Source: Methanothermobacter tenebrarum (lineage in GTDB: Archaea > Methanobacteriota > Methanobacteria > Methanobacteriales > DSM-23052). From it: a stretch of DNA of 52,853 nt. Location: NCBI RefSeq assembly GCF_003264935.1, contig NZ_QLOE01000011.1:1-52853 (forward strand). The letters run 5' to 3'. The notes under the pieces were generated by a model. The model ran no database searches. It was not told the DNA's origin and saw only the letters and a list, made by a program, of their open reading frames with translations. The position numbers and the translations under genes were made by a program. Positions 21,361-31,282 of the stretch are shown piece after piece (within the stretch, counting starts at the first letter, position 1; each line of letters begins with the position of its first letter).

Positions 21361-22863
21361 TTCTATTAGTTTTTCTATGAATTCTAGGTTGATGTTTTCT
21401 TCCACGGTCTTTGCTAGTCTTTCAATGGAAAATCTTGTATTGTATTCGTCTATATTGTAGGGTATTTTTTCTAGGCCTTTTCTTTCGCGGAGTATGTTTG
21501 TGAAGTATCTTCGGAATTTTAGGTTATGGAATATGCCATGTAGGTATGTTCCTGCAATGTTTCCTTCAACTGCCCCATCCAATTTCTTTCCTGGCATGTT
21601 ACCGCAGCCCCTTTTTAGGAGTATTAGAGGTTTGGAGTCTCCTAGGATTGTTATGCCTTCATGGAGTTCGTAGCCTTTGACTTGGGCGCCCTTTAATCCC
21701 TGGAATATTCCTTGGCCTATTATTTTTCCCTGGCTCTGTGTTATTATCTTTGGGGCGCCTGTGAATTCTGTTTTACAGTCTAATAGTCCTAGGCCTTCTA
21801 TGCTCCCATGTCGTGATTCTCTATGGTCTTCATCTATTATTTTTTTGCCTAGCATTTGGAATCCTCCACAGATCCCAAATATTAGACTTTCATCCTTAAG
21901 ATCGTTTATTTCGTCGTGGAATCCTTTTTCTTTTAGGAATAGAAGGTCGTTTATCGTGTTCCTGGTCCCTGGTATTATTATGGCATCTAATCCGTGGAGT
22001 GTATCTTCTGCTTCTATGAATCTTATTGAAACGTTTTCTTCATACTCTAGGGGGTCTATGTCTGTGAAGTTGGATATTCTCGGCAGCCTTAGGACTCCTA
22101 TTTTTATTTTTCCTTTACTTTTGTATTTTCTCTCTGATAGCGAGGCTGAGTCTTCTTCTGGCAATTTGAGGTTTTCATCATAAGGTATGACCCCAAGTAC
22201 TGGGACTTTGGTTATTTCTTCTATCCTTTTGATGCCTGGTAATAGTATGTCCAAGTTTCCCCTGAATTTGTTTATAACCACTCCTTTTATCCTTTTTCTG
22301 TCTTTCTTGTCTAGTAGCATGAATGTGCCTGCGATTGATGCGAATACGCCTCCCTTGTCTATGTCGGCTACTAGTATCACGTCAGCGTCTGCTAGGTGTG
22401 CTATTTCCATATTTGCTAGGTCGTATTGGCGCATGTTGATTTCTGCTGGCGAACCCGCACCTTCAATGATTATAAGATCATAATTTTTTCTTAGATGGTC
22501 TAAGGATTCTTTTATGGCCTTTAAGGCTTTTTTTCGGAATTTTCTCTGGTAATCATAGAAGTTCATGTCCCCTGCTGGTTTTCCATGGACTATAACATGT
22601 GATATGAACTCTTCCTTGGGTTTTAATAGTATGGGATTCATGTGATGTGATGGTTCGACGCCTGCGGCCTCTGCTTGCAGAACCTGTGCCATTGCTATCT
22701 CTCTGTTCTCATTTGTTGTGTAGGAGTTGAGTGACATGTTCTGTGATTTGAATGGCGCCACTCTGTATCCTTTCTTTGCGAATATCCTGCAGAGTGCAGC
22801 TACCATAACGCTTTTACCAGCATTTGATGATGTTCCCTGGATCATTATACACTTTGCGCTCAT
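21349..22863 (-). CDS. cobQ: Cobyric acid synthase (CbiP/CobQ)
   Basis: 504 aa, full length. It amidates carboxylates b, d, e and g of adenosylcobyrinate a,c-diamide using glutamine and ATP, in cobamide synthesis. N-terminal synthetase domain: [20 protein letters not shown] (P-loop-like), [55 protein letters not shown]-terminal type 1 glutaminase: [12 protein letters not shown], the nucleophile region [17 protein letters not shown], and [10 protein letters not shown] with the His. GGGGGAT lies upstream of the ATG. Cobamides are needed here for methyl-H4MPT:CoM methyltransferase and for the class II ribonucleotide reductase at 42028. Divergent from the PAS gene. Confidence 0.96.
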   Translation of the reverse strand: MSAKCIMIQGTSSNAGKSVMVAALCRIFAKKGYRVAPFKSQNMSLNSYTTNENREIAMAQVLQAEAAGVEPSHHMNPILLKPKEEFISHVIVHGKPAGDMNFYDYQRKFRKKALKAIKESLDHLRKNYDLIIIEGAGSPAEINMRQYDLANMEIAHLADADVILVADIDKGGVFASIAGTFMLLDKKDRKRIKGVVINKFRGNLDILLPGIKRIEEITKVPVLGVIPYDENLKLPEEDSASLSERKYKSKGKIKIGVLRLPRISNFTDIDPLEYEENVSIRFIEAEDTLHGLDAIIIPGTRNTINDLLFLKEKGFHDEINDLKDESLIFGICGGFQMLGKKIIDEDHRESRHGSIEGLGLLDCKTEFTGAPKIITQSQGKIIGQGIFQGLKGAQVKGYELHEGITILGDSKPLILLKRGCGNMPGKKLDGAVEGNIAGTYLHGIFHNLKFRRYFTNILRERKGLEKIPYNIDEYNTRFSIERLAKTVEENINLEFIEKLIESSP

Positions 22864-22891
22864 ATGATGACTATCCCCCAGTGACTGTTAG

Positions 22892-22901
22892 GTATATATA
22901 T
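22892..22901 (+). promoter_or_regulatory. TATA box for the PAS-domain gene
   Basis: GTATATATAT sits 38 bp before the ATG at 22939 in the short divergent space with cobQ. A start 25 bp downstream would leave a leader of about 15 nt holding the SD GAGGTTGAT. Confidence 0.5.
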
Positions 22902-22938
22902 CCAATACTTTAGATAAAAAAGTAGTGAGGTTGATTTC

Positions 22939-23697
22939 ATGGAATCCCCTAGCCTTGAAGATATCTTCTTTGAATATTCTAAAAGTGCTAATCTCATAGC
23001 AAAAGATTCTGTCATAGAAGAATATAATAATGAATTCATAAAATTAACTGGCCTACCAGAGGATAGGTTAAAAGGGGTTAATCTTAAGGATATTTTGGAT
23101 ACTAGGATTTCAGGGAGGTTTGTTGAGGATCTACATACAAATCTCAAGGTTGATGGTTCAATTATACCTGTGCTTGTGACATGCATCCCACTCAAGGATG
23201 GGAGGATATTCCTATCAATGAAACCCAGCGAAAAACTATTAGAAGGGTTCAAATCCGTCTTTGAATCCACTGCTGATGCCATACTCATAGTCGATGAGAA
23301 TGGTAGGATTTTCGAGGCGAACCCCTCATTTTATAGGGTATTCGGGTATGAGCGTGATGAAATCATAGGCCGGGAACTTACCCTTATAATACCATCCGAG
23401 TTTCATGAAGATTTTAAGAAGATGATGGACAAATTCAAGAGGGAGGGTGAACATCCCCTCGCAGGCAAAATATTCGAAACTAAAAGTCGAAGGGCTGATG
23501 GAACTATCATCTCAGTTGAAATGTCATTAACCCCCTGGACCTTCAATGGGGAAAACTATACTACATCCATTATAAGGGATATCACTGAGAAGAAGAAGAT
23601 GGAGGAGGAGTTAAGGGCCAGGGAAGAGAAGTATCGTAGGATAGTCGAAAAATTCATACAGAATGCACTTGCACTTATAGCTGAGATAAAAAAATAA
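22939..23697 (+). CDS. Two-PAS-domain sensor protein without output domain
   Basis: 252 aa, soluble. PAS 1 spans about residues 5-95 (IEEYNNEFIKLTGLPEDRLK); PAS 2 spans about 105-220 and is canonical: AILIVDENGRIFEANPSFYR, VFGYERDEIIGRELTLIIPS, SRRADGTIISVEMSLTPW, IIRDITEKKKMEEEL. A short coiled coil (EEELRAREEKYRRIVEKFIQ) ends the protein just where a histidine kinase or second PAS would normally follow, but the frame stops with TAATAA. PAS domains sense ligands, redox or oxygen. GAGGTTGAT precedes the ATG. The output partner is unknown; truncation of a longer kinase gene is possible, although the 100 bp that follow show no kinase sequence. Confidence 0.88.
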   Translation: MESPSLEDIFFEYSKSANLIAKDSVIEEYNNEFIKLTGLPEDRLKGVNLKDILDTRISGRFVEDLHTNLKVDGSIIPVLVTCIPLKDGRIFLSMKPSEKLLEGFKSVFESTADAILIVDENGRIFEANPSFYRVFGYERDEIIGRELTLIIPSEFHEDFKKMMDKFKREGEHPLAGKIFETKSRRADGTIISVEMSLTPWTFNGENYTTSIIRDITEKKKMEEELRAREEKYRRIVEKFIQNALALIAEIKK

Positions 23698-23798
23698 TAA
23701 AATAAATAAATGTTAGAAAAATATTTAACTTATGAAAAACATCCTAGTATCATAGTGATTATTTTTTTAATTTAAATAGGGGAGGAATCTGGATAAAC

Positions 23799-25694
23799 AT
23801 GACAAGCGAGGTTAAAAAAGCTAACATGAAAGAATCATTTTCATATGAAACTTCAAAAGACATACCAGTACCCAAAAGATTAATAGATCAGATAATAGGC
23901 CAGGAAGAAGCGGTTGAAACGATAAAAAAGGCTGCTGAGCAACGTCGTAATGTACTACTCATCGGAGAACCTGGAGTAGGAAAATCAATGCTCGCAAGGG
24001 CGATGGCAGAACTATTACCAAGAGAAGAACTCAAAGATATACTGGTCTATCCCAACCTCGACGACCCAAACAATCCCGTGATCAGCACAGTACCCGCCGG
24101 TGAAGGTAAAAGGATTGTGATGAGCCACAAAAACAGGGCAAGAGCCCAAGAAGAAAAGAAAAACCTCTTCATGATCGCTATAATAAGTTTCATACTCCTC
24201 ATGGGATTCATGCTCAAACAATTCCTCGCAGCAATAATAGCAGCGGGGATAATATTCCTAGCACTACAACAAGTAAGACCACAGAAAACAATAATGGTAC
24301 CAAAATTATTAATAAACAATGAAGGGAAAAAAACAGCACCATTCGTCGACGCAACCGGAGCCCATGCAGGAGCACTACTAGGAGACGTAAGACACGACCC
24401 ATACCAGTCAGGAGGCCTAGGAACCCCAGCACACGAAAGAGTAGAGGCAGGGATGATACACAAAGCCCACAAAGGAGTACTATACATCGACGAAATAGGT
24501 ACAATGAAAATGAAAACACAACAAGAACTCCTAACGGCAATGCAAGACAAGAAATACTCAATCACAGGACAAAGCGAAACCAGCAGCGGCGCCATGGTAA
24601 GATCACAAGCAGTACCCTGTGACTTCGTGCTCGTAGCCTCAGGTAACCTACATGTACTCAAAGGAATGCACCCAGCGTTACGTTCAAGGATAAGAGGCTA
24701 TGGATATGAGGTCTACATGAAAGACACCATGCCAGACACCCCAGAGAACAGAGAAAAACTTGTACAATTCGTGGCACAAGAAGTGGAAAAGGATGGAAGG
24801 ATACCCCATTTCAACAAGGATGCCATAAAAGAGATCATAAGGGAAGCCCAGCGAAGAGCAGGTAAGAAAGATTCACTAACCCTAAAATTAAGGGATCTTG
24901 GAGGCCTTGTAAGAGCAGCTGGTGATATTGCAAAGAGCGAGGGCGCGGAACTCGTATCCAAAAAGCACGTGCTAAAGGCGAAGAAATTTGCAAGAACCCT
25001 CGAACAACAGATAGCGGACAGGTACATCACCCAGAAGAAGAAATATAGCGTCTTCAAATCCCATGGAAGTGAAATCGGTAGAGTGAATGGATTGGCAATC
25101 ATAGGGGATCGTAGTGGTATAATATTGCCCATAGCCGCTGAAGCCGCCCCCGCACAGAGCAAAGAAGAAGGTAGAATCATAGCAACCGGTAAACTGGGTG
25201 AGATAGCCAAGGAAGCCGTCCAGAATGTAAGTGCACTTATCAAAAAATATACCGGTACCGACATCTCCAACTATGACATACACATACAATTCCTACAAGC
25301 CTACGATGGCGTGGAGGGTGACAGTGCAAGCGTATCAGTCGCCACAGCAGTAATATCAGCCCTTGAAGAGATACCAGTGGATCAGTCCGTGGCGCTTACA
25401 GGATCATTAAGCATAAGAGGGGATGTATTACCCGTTGGCGGCGTTACAGGTAAGATAGAAGCCGCGGCAGAAGCAGGGATAAAAAAAGTGCTCATCCCAA
25501 AGGCTAACATGGATGATGTGATGATCGAGAAGAAATATGAGGATAAAATAGAAGTAATACCCGTGAAAAGCCTAGGAGAGGTCCTGGAACATGCTCTCAT
25601 TGGTAAGGGTAAGGAGAGTCTCATAGAGAAGATGCAGAGGATAAGCAGCGATATCATGCCAAAGGGTATAATAAAGAATCCCACAACCCATTAA
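23799..25694 (+). CDS. lon: Archaeal LonB membrane protease
   Basis: 631 aa. Walker A is GEPGVGKS (about residue 57). An insertion with two membrane helices (LFMIAIISFILLMGFMLKQF and AAIIAAGIIFLALQQV, about 123-165) anchors the enzyme at the inner face of the membrane. Walker B/sensor regions are VLYIDEIGTMKMKTQQELLT and ALRSRIRGYGYEVYM. The C-terminal S16 protease has the Ser-Lys dyad: Ser509 in GVEGDSASVSVATA and Lys552 in VGGVTGKIEAAAEAG, the same numbers reported for Archaeoglobus fulgidus Lon. LonB degrades damaged and regulatory proteins in place of FtsH. GGGGAGGAAT lies upstream of the ATG. The 3' end overlaps the PRPP synthetase gene by 4 bp, convergent. Confidence 0.97.
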   Translation: MTSEVKKANMKESFSYETSKDIPVPKRLIDQIIGQEEAVETIKKAAEQRRNVLLIGEPGVGKSMLARAMAELLPREELKDILVYPNLDDPNNPVISTVPAGEGKRIVMSHKNRARAQEEKKNLFMIAIISFILLMGFMLKQFLAAIIAAGIIFLALQQVRPQKTIMVPKLLINNEGKKTAPFVDATGAHAGALLGDVRHDPYQSGGLGTPAHERVEAGMIHKAHKGVLYIDEIGTMKMKTQQELLTAMQDKKYSITGQSETSSGAMVRSQAVPCDFVLVASGNLHVLKGMHPALRSRIRGYGYEVYMKDTMPDTPENREKLVQFVAQEVEKDGRIPHFNKDAIKEIIREAQRRAGKKDSLTLKLRDLGGLVRAAGDIAKSEGAELVSKKHVLKAKKFARTLEQQIADRYITQKKKYSVFKSHGSEIGRVNGLAIIGDRSGIILPIAAEAAPAQSKEEGRIIATGKLGEIAKEAVQNVSALIKKYTGTDISNYDIHIQFLQAYDGVEGDSASVSVATAVISALEEIPVDQSVALTGSLSIRGDVLPVGGVTGKIEAAAEAGIKKVLIPKANMDDVMIEKKYEDKIEVIPVKSLGEVLEHALIGKGKESLIEKMQRISSDIMPKGIIKNPTTH

Positions 25695-26554
25695 TCCCCT
25701 TTTAGGGCTTCTACTATAAGTGGAGCCACTGATACTCTGCTAACCTCTGATTTTATGGTATCAGTGGCTATAACATCATCCACGCCAACTGAGAATATCC
25801 TTAATAGAGCATCATCAACGAGCACAGCATGTACACAAGCCACTTTGATATCATTAGCGCCTTGACTGCGTAATATCCTAGCTGCATTGACAATTGTACC
25901 CCCTGTACTGATAATATCATCAACTATTATAGCACTTCTACCCTCCACATCAAAGCTTTTAAGGCGTGTCTCCACCTTTTCGGGTGAAATACGCACTTTT
26001 TCCATGTAATCGTATTCACAGCCTATTATCTCAGCCATTGTCTTGGCGTGGGCCAAGGCACCTTTATCAGGCGCGACTATGATAGGATCATCAACTATTG
26101 GGGATAAATGTTTTGCAAGTAGCGGTATGGCTGAAAGCTCATGAGCCGGTATGTTGAAAAATTTGATTATATTATGTTCATGCAAGTTGACGGAGAATAC
26201 TTCATCAGCACCCGCAGCTTCTAGTAGTTCTGCTATTATCTTCACAGAAACGGCTTCGCCGGGTTTAAACCTTTTATCCTGTCTTGAATATCCAAGGTAT
26301 GGTATCACAGCCTTCACTTTATCGGCGCCAATATCCTTAAGGGTTTTTATTATTAAAAATAACTCCATAAAATTTTCATCCTGAGGATACCCTGTTGATT
26401 GGATGACAACAACCTCATCGGGGATTTCACCCTTTATCCTAATGTATCTTTCACCATCAGGGAACTTGTGTGTTTCTATTGGACACAATCGATCATGGAG
26501 TAGATTAGCAACCTTAGCCGCCAAATTTTGAGATGCAGAACCCCCTATTATCAA
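25691..26554 (-). CDS. prs: Ribose-phosphate pyrophosphokinase (PRPP synthetase)
   Basis: About 287 aa. It makes PRPP from ribose 5-phosphate and ATP for purine, pyrimidine, His, Trp and methanopterin synthesis. Motifs: GGSASQNLAAKVANLL, FPDGERYIRIKGEI, TLKDIGADKVKAVIPYLGYS, RQDKRFKPGEAVSVKIIAEL, the PRPP loop SAIIVDDIISTGGTIVNAAR. The frame runs open to 26614, but AAGGGTGATC directly precedes a TTG at 26554, giving an N terminus (M)IIGGSASQ like other archaeal enzymes; a GTG at 26563 lies inside that SD. Divergent from hypA. Confidence 0.95.
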   Translation of the reverse strand: MIIGGSASQNLAAKVANLLHDRLCPIETHKFPDGERYIRIKGEIPDEVVVIQSTGYPQDENFMELFLIIKTLKDIGADKVKAVIPYLGYSRQDKRFKPGEAVSVKIIAELLEAAGADEVFSVNLHEHNIIKFFNIPAHELSAIPLLAKHLSPIVDDPIIVAPDKGALAHAKTMAEIIGCEYDYMEKVRISPEKVETRLKSFDVEGRSAIIVDDIISTGGTIVNAARILRSQGANDIKVACVHAVLVDDALLRIFSVGVDDVIATDTIKSEVSRVSVAPLIVEALKGD

Positions 26555-26663
26555 GATGATCACCCTTGCAAGGAATATTTTAATATTCACATAGACTATA
26601 TTAACTCCTTTCATAGATAATATAAATCCATACCATTATTAGACTCTGAGAGGTGTGATCCCT

Positions 26664-27035
26664 TTGCATGAACTTTCAATGGCTGATGCTATTATAAAAA
26701 CAGTTATTGACTCTGCCGAGAAGAACAATGCCATAGAAGTATTAGAGGTTACAATCGAGATTGGAGAGTTAACACTTCTTAACCCAGAGCAGATAAAATT
26801 CATATTAGAAGTTTTAAGTGAAGACACTATACTAGAGGGTGCGAAATTTAACATTGAAGTAATACCCGCCAAGATAGAATGTTCCTGCGGATATAAAGGT
26901 GGAATAGGATCCAATGATGAATTAGACCATTATAATCCGATAATTTCATGCCCATCTTGTGGCAGGGGCAACTTTAAGATAATTGATGGGAGAGAATGCA
27001 ACATCAAGAACATAAAAATTGAACAGGAGGAATAA
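26664..27035 (+). CDS. hypA: Hydrogenase nickel insertion protein HypA
   Basis: About 123 aa. HypA delivers Ni to [NiFe] hydrogenase large subunits together with HypB. The start matters: AGAGGTGATC (26650-26659) precedes a TTG at 26664 that gives MHELSMADAII, the invariant HypA start whose His2 binds nickel. The longer GTG start would bury this His. The zinc site is visible as CSCGYKG near residue 73 and CPSCGRG near 97. In this organism hydrogenases are the main electron source for methanogenesis. hypB follows after 4 bp. Confidence 0.95.
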   Translation: MHELSMADAIIKTVIDSAEKNNAIEVLEVTIEIGELTLLNPEQIKFILEVLSEDTILEGAKFNIEVIPAKIECSCGYKGGIGSNDELDHYNPIISCPSCGRGNFKIIDGRECNIKNIKIEQEE

Positions 27036-27039
27036 TATT

Positions 27040-27687
27040 ATGCACAAGATTGCAGAGGTGGAAATACAAAATGATATACTGATAGCCAACAAAAAACTTG
27101 CAAAACGTAATCAAAGACTACTTGACAAGGCAGGGGTCTTTGCAATAGACTTCCTCGGAGCGGTAGGTTCAGGCAAAACCACGCTCATAGAGAAACTCAT
27201 AGAAAATATGGATTATTCCATAGGCGTGATAGCAGGTGACATTATAAGCAAGTTTGATGCTGAAAGAGTTAAAAAGTATAACATCCCAGTAGTGGGTCTT
27301 AACACAGGCAAAGAGTGCCATCTTGACGCCCACCTCGTAGAACACGGCCTTGAAGACCTCCCACTTGATAAAATAGACCTATTATTCATAGAAAATGTGG
27401 GAAACCTCATATGTCCAGTCGATTTTGATCTTGGTTCGCATATGAGGATAGTTATCATAAGCGCCACAGAAGGTGATGACACCGTCCAGAAACACCCACT
27501 GATCTTCAAAGAGGCCGACCTCGTAATAATAAACAAGGTGGACCTTGCAGATGCAGTTGGCGCAGACATTGACAAAATGGTGGAAGACGTATCAAGGATC
27601 AACCCCCATGTAAAGGTTATAAAAACCAGCCTAAAAAATGATGAAGGGATTAAAGAGGTTATAGAAGCCATACTAGAGGCCATGTAA
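27040..27687 (+). CDS. hypB: Hydrogenase nickel insertion GTPase HypB
   Basis: About 215 aa SIMIBI GTPase. P-loop is FLGAVGSGKTTLIEKL (about residue 35), then GVIAGDIISKFDAERV, GKECHLDAHLVEHGLED (metal-site Cys and His), LLFIENVGNLICPVDFDLG, and the base-recognition motif VIINKVDLADAVG. No N-terminal His-rich nickel store. Start at 27040 (MHKIAEVEIQND) is fixed by AGGAGGAAT 6 bp upstream, just before the hypA stop. GTP-driven release of Ni to HypA follows the known scheme for this family. Confidence 0.95.
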   Translation: MHKIAEVEIQNDILIANKKLAKRNQRLLDKAGVFAIDFLGAVGSGKTTLIEKLIENMDYSIGVIAGDIISKFDAERVKKYNIPVVGLNTGKECHLDAHLVEHGLEDLPLDKIDLLFIENVGNLICPVDFDLGSHMRIVIISATEGDDTVQKHPLIFKEADLVIINKVDLADAVGADIDKMVEDVSRINPHVKVIKTSLKNDEGIKEVIEAILEAM

Positions 27688-27708
27688 TCCTCTCCTTTTG
27701 GTGATCAT

Positions 27709-28737
27709 GTGAAGGTATGGATTGACATAACAAACGCACCCCATGTAAGATTTTTCAAGAATATCATTGAATACTTACAAGGGGAAGGGGAAGATGTCAT
27801 TATAACCATCCGCAAATTTGGGGACATACACAAATTAATGAGATTATTCGGATTCGATTTCATATCAATAGGCAAACATGGAGTCTCATTAGCTGAAAAA
27901 TTAAAGGAGAGCACTAAAAGGGCTTATAAGCTCTCAAAGCTGATAATAGAGGAGAAACCTGATGTTGGAGTGTCAAAGCATTCAATAGAACTTCCAAGGG
28001 TAACATTCGGCCTTAAAATCCCCAGTGTCTACATACTCGATAATGAACATGCAATAGCCGCTAATAAACTCACACTACCATTATGCGAGAAAATAATAAT
28101 GCCAGAAGTCATAGACCTTTGGGATGTTATAAAAACAGGCGCGGACCCAAACTCCATAATACGTTACAGGGGCACATCAGAGATCCTACATTTCCAAAAT
28201 TTCAAATACAATGATAAAATATTCCATGATCTTAAACTGGAACTAAAAAAAGAAAAGACCATCCTAATGCGGCCGGAACCGGCCTTAGCATCATATTTGG
28301 ATGCAGACTGTCACAAATCAGTTTTAACGCCCATAGTTGAAATGCTCAAGGATCATGCTAACATACTAGTCATACCAAGATTCAAAGAACAAGCCGAATT
28401 GTTCAAAGGCTATGAGAATGTGACAATCCTTAAACCGCCAGTGGATACCTTTAGTCTGATGAAAAAATGTGACCTCATGATAGGGGCTGGGGGTACCATG
28501 AACCGTGAAGCCGCACTCCTAGGAACGCCTGTCATATCATGTTACCCTGGTAAACCATTAGCAGTAGATAAATTCTATATAGAGAATGGTCTAATGCACA
28601 GATCAACTGAAACGGATGAAATAGTAAAACTAGCCCTGAAATTGTTATTAGATGATAAAAAGCCGCCAAAAATAGAAACAGATGACCTATTTAAGATAAT
28701 AATCGAAAACATTTACAATGCAGCTAATAAGGGTTAG
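27709..28737 (+). CDS. DUF354 family glycosyltransferase-like protein
   Basis: 342 aa, starts with GTG two bases after GGTGATC. Recognisable as DUF354: MKVWIDITNAPHVRFFKNII, IISIG-type DFISIGKHG, KPDVGVSKHSIELPRVTFGL, and near the C terminus MIGAGGTMNREAALLGTPVI with SCYPGKPLAVDKFYIENGLM. The fold is that of two-domain GT-B enzymes such as UDP-GlcNAc epimerase; a role in cell-surface or coenzyme glycan synthesis is inference. It follows hypB by 21 bp on the same strand. The stop codon ends at 28737, one base from the 3' end of the convergent tRNA-Ala gene. Confidence 0.85.
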   Translation: MKVWIDITNAPHVRFFKNIIEYLQGEGEDVIITIRKFGDIHKLMRLFGFDFISIGKHGVSLAEKLKESTKRAYKLSKLIIEEKPDVGVSKHSIELPRVTFGLKIPSVYILDNEHAIAANKLTLPLCEKIIMPEVIDLWDVIKTGADPNSIIRYRGTSEILHFQNFKYNDKIFHDLKLELKKEKTILMRPEPALASYLDADCHKSVLTPIVEMLKDHANILVIPRFKEQAELFKGYENVTILKPPVDTFSLMKKCDLMIGAGGTMNREAALLGTPVISCYPGKPLAVDKFYIENGLMHRSTETDEIVKLALKLLLDDKKPPKIETDDLFKIIIENIYNAANKG

Positions 28738-28811
<74 letters not shown>

Positions 28812-28875
28812 CCATTATACAAGGAATTATTGGATATTATATTATTTAAATTTAACCCTACATTAGGGTGATATA

Positions 28876-29355
28876 TTGAATATTAGGAATGTTAAGGAAA
28901 GGGATTTCATTAAGATAGCGGAACTCGCATTGAAATGCAAACCAATGGCCACAGAGAGAAACTCTATATATCATCTGTTCACAAAATTTTTCTCAAACAC
29001 ATCATTTGTAGCCGAAGAAGACCATAGGATGATAGGATTCCTTCTAGGATTCATATCACAGGACAATCCAAAGGAGGCATATATACATCTTTTATGTGTT
29101 CATCCAAGATTTAGAGGCTATGGCATAGCATCCAAACTCTTAAAAGAATTTATAGAGAATGTTAAAAGGAAGAATATTAGGAGAATATCCCTTATAACAA
29201 AACCAATAAACAAGAGAGCAATATCATTTTACAAGAAACACGGATTTAAGGACTACAAAGGCCCTGAAACCAAGAAAATTGGGGATGTGAATGTTTTCAA
29301 AGGGTATAATGGTGAGGGAGAGGATATGGTACTCTTTGAAAAGTTTGTAAAATAA
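28876..29355 (+). CDS. GNAT family N-acetyltransferase
   Basis: 159 aa. Start TTG three bases after GGGTGAT. The acetyl-CoA binding site is LLCVHPRFRGYGIASKLLKE (motif A, R-x-x-G-x-G/A form), preceded by RMIGFLLGFISQ and followed by KRAISFYKKHGFKDYKGPE (motif B). Substrate unknown: the first half, ELALKCKPMATERNSIYHLF, is not one of the RimI or Ard1 types I can name. Divergent from tRNA-Ala; followed by a membrane protein gene after 57 bp. Confidence 0.85.
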   Translation: MNIRNVKERDFIKIAELALKCKPMATERNSIYHLFTKFFSNTSFVAEEDHRMIGFLLGFISQDNPKEAYIHLLCVHPRFRGYGIASKLLKEFIENVKRKNIRRISLITKPINKRAISFYKKHGFKDYKGPETKKIGDVNVFKGYNGEGEDMVLFEKFVK

Positions 29356-29412
29356 AATTATTTATGTGAGGTTAATCCATATGGGGATTAAAGTTACAAG
29401 GGAGAGGATAGA

Positions 29413-30492
29413 TTGCAATTAATCCCTCAAAACCACCTTCAACTAATAATTGAAGTAGCGATAATATTATATGCTGGTATGATATTCCTATTTAATCTCG
29501 CCCCTATTTCACTAGGATTTGTACTCTTCCTTTGCCTCCTTCTTGGTGTTATCTTCAATGTAATATTTGGAATAGATATAATCTCCCTTTTCACATCATT
29601 TGGACAACAAGAGTACACTCACCCCTTCGGGTCCCTGGCACTTATGACGATGATAACAGCATTAGCAGCTATAAACATGATGGAGGATGCAGGTGTTGAT
29701 GTTAGAGGTTTGAGAGGATTCTTATACCTTCTCATAGGTGGTATAACAATATTTGGGGGGCTGATGCACCGTTCATTCCTCCTTTTATGGCTTCTTGGAT
29801 TATTCATGGGCCTGATCATAATTTCAAAATCATTCCGGAGGGAATCAGTCCTCACATTTAAAAGGGTCATATTATTCATTCTAATCGTTATAATAGCATT
29901 CGGCTCCCTTGAATTAGTTTCAAGGATTTTTCAAATGACCATTTTAAGCCCTTATCTTCGGATAACAAGGATAGAGGAAAATGCTATCCCAAGCATAAAA
30001 ATGGTTCTTAAGAACACTTACCTTATTGGACACAATCCATCTTCATCCTATTGGGGGGATGCGTCCCAAGGTTTCGCAGATGGATACATTTCGCTGCCAT
30101 TATCATTAATATTATTCTTCGGGTTCCCATTACCCATATTCTATGGTATACTAGTAAGCAAGAAGGATATAATAGATTATATGCTACCTGGGATATTCGG
30201 TTGGGCTTATGATTTCGGATACCTTACATTGTTCTTTTTCTTGGTCTGGTGTCTTGGTATCATAATATTAGGCTTCAAATTACTTCAAATCTACAGGTCT
30301 AAGAGGGAAGAGGGATTGAAAAGTTATCTTGGAAGGGAGGCCATCCTTATAGGTTCTCTGACAGCATTTATATCCCAGGCTATTATAGGCCTTTTCATTG
30401 TTAACAGGAGCATTAATGGAACAGCACTTTTAACATTCATATTTTTAAGTTCATTGATAGTTGCCCATGTAGTTAAAATAAAGGAAGTGTAA
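29413..30492 (+). CDS. Multi-pass membrane protein, unknown function
   Basis: 359 aa with about nine or ten hydrophobic helices and one larger hydrophilic loop around residues 180-225 (SPYLRITRIEENAIPSIKMV, GHNPSSSYWGDASQGFADGY). TTG start with GGAGAGGAT 3 bp upstream. No family recognised; the helix-loop layout recalls polysaccharide polymerase or ligase proteins, but that is no more than a resemblance. It precedes DUF1890 by 3 bp, so all of 29413-31264 is probably one transcript. Confidence 0.75.
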   Translation: MQLIPQNHLQLIIEVAIILYAGMIFLFNLAPISLGFVLFLCLLLGVIFNVIFGIDIISLFTSFGQQEYTHPFGSLALMTMITALAAINMMEDAGVDVRGLRGFLYLLIGGITIFGGLMHRSFLLLWLLGLFMGLIIISKSFRRESVLTFKRVILFILIVIIAFGSLELVSRIFQMTILSPYLRITRIEENAIPSIKMVLKNTYLIGHNPSSSYWGDASQGFADGYISLPLSLILFFGFPLPIFYGILVSKKDIIDYMLPGIFGWAYDFGYLTLFFFLVWCLGIIILGFKLLQIYRSKREEGLKSYLGREAILIGSLTAFISQAIIGLFIVNRSINGTALLTFIFLSSLIVAHVVKIKEV

Positions 30493-30495
30493 CTG

Positions 30496-30957
30496 ATGAA
30501 AGAGGCTTTAATATTCTTAGGATGCCCTGAATCTCCTATACAAGCACCACTCGCCCTATACCTCTCACATAAGCTCAGGGAAAAGAACTATGGGGTAACA
30601 GTAACTGCTAATCCAGCCACTTTAAGATTGCTTGAAGTGGCAGATCCTGCCAGATCATACTTGGATAAGACTTCAGATCTTGATTCAACCCTTGATAGCC
30701 TTTCAAAGGGTGAATATGATCTATTATTCGGTTTTATACACAATGACGCCGCCCTAACATACTTCATAACATTTAAGAGTATACTGGAGATTCCATCTAT
30801 AGCAATAATATTTGAAAGAGATGCGAAGATTTTAAACACACTTGAAAAAGAGGTTAAAGAGAACACAGACTCTCACATAGTATCTGCAAGAGCTCATCAC
30901 AACCCCAACCCATTGAAAGTGCGCATAGATAAACTCCTAGAAGAATTGGAGGATTAA
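30496..30957 (+). CDS. DUF1890 protein (methanogen-specific)
   Basis: 153 aa. MKEALIFLGCPESPIQAPLA, LYLSHKLREKNYGVTVTANP and GFIHNDAALTYFITFKSILE are features of DUF1890, a Rossmann-like family that I know only from methanogens, regularly next to DUF1894. Function unknown; its distribution suggests a role linked to methanogenesis or its cofactors. ATG 3 bp after the membrane protein stop; the next gene starts 1 bp after its own stop. Confidence 0.82.
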   Translation: MKEALIFLGCPESPIQAPLALYLSHKLREKNYGVTVTANPATLRLLEVADPARSYLDKTSDLDSTLDSLSKGEYDLLFGFIHNDAALTYFITFKSILEIPSIAIIFERDAKILNTLEKEVKENTDSHIVSARAHHNPNPLKVRIDKLLEELED

Positions 30958-30958
30958 A

Positions 30959-31264
30959 ATGTCATTTTGTCTCGAAACTTATCTACAGCAATCAGAAGAT
31001 TATAAAATCCATATTTCAAAGGCCGGATTCAGAGAATGTGCAAAATTGATCAAGGAAAGAGCCCGGAAAGTTCTATATGTTAAGGCTGGTGAAAAAATCC
31101 TTGGAGCGAGAGTTATAGGAATACCCCCAATACCCATCGGTATCAACAAGGAAAAGAACACAGTCATGATACCCTATACAAAACCTTGTTATGGGACGGC
31201 CGTAGTCGAAATACCTGTAAAAGGGGAAGAAATAGAAAAAATAGAGAAGGTTGCGATAAAATAA
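30959..31264 (+). CDS. DUF1894 protein (methanogen-specific)
   Basis: 101 aa. MSFCLETYLQQSEDYKIHIS, then LGARVIGIPPIPIGINKEKN and VMIPYTKPCYGTAVVEIPV. The family DUF1894 accompanies DUF1890 in methanogens; function unknown. The SD GGAGGAT lies 4 bp before the ATG, inside the end of the DUF1890 gene, so translation of the pair is likely coupled. metE follows after about 18 bp. Confidence 0.82.
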   Translation: MSFCLETYLQQSEDYKIHISKAGFRECAKLIKERARKVLYVKAGEKILGARVIGIPPIPIGINKEKNTVMIPYTKPCYGTAVVEIPVKGEEIEKIEKVAIK

Positions 31265-31282
31265 ACCTCCCTGGGGGCTGCA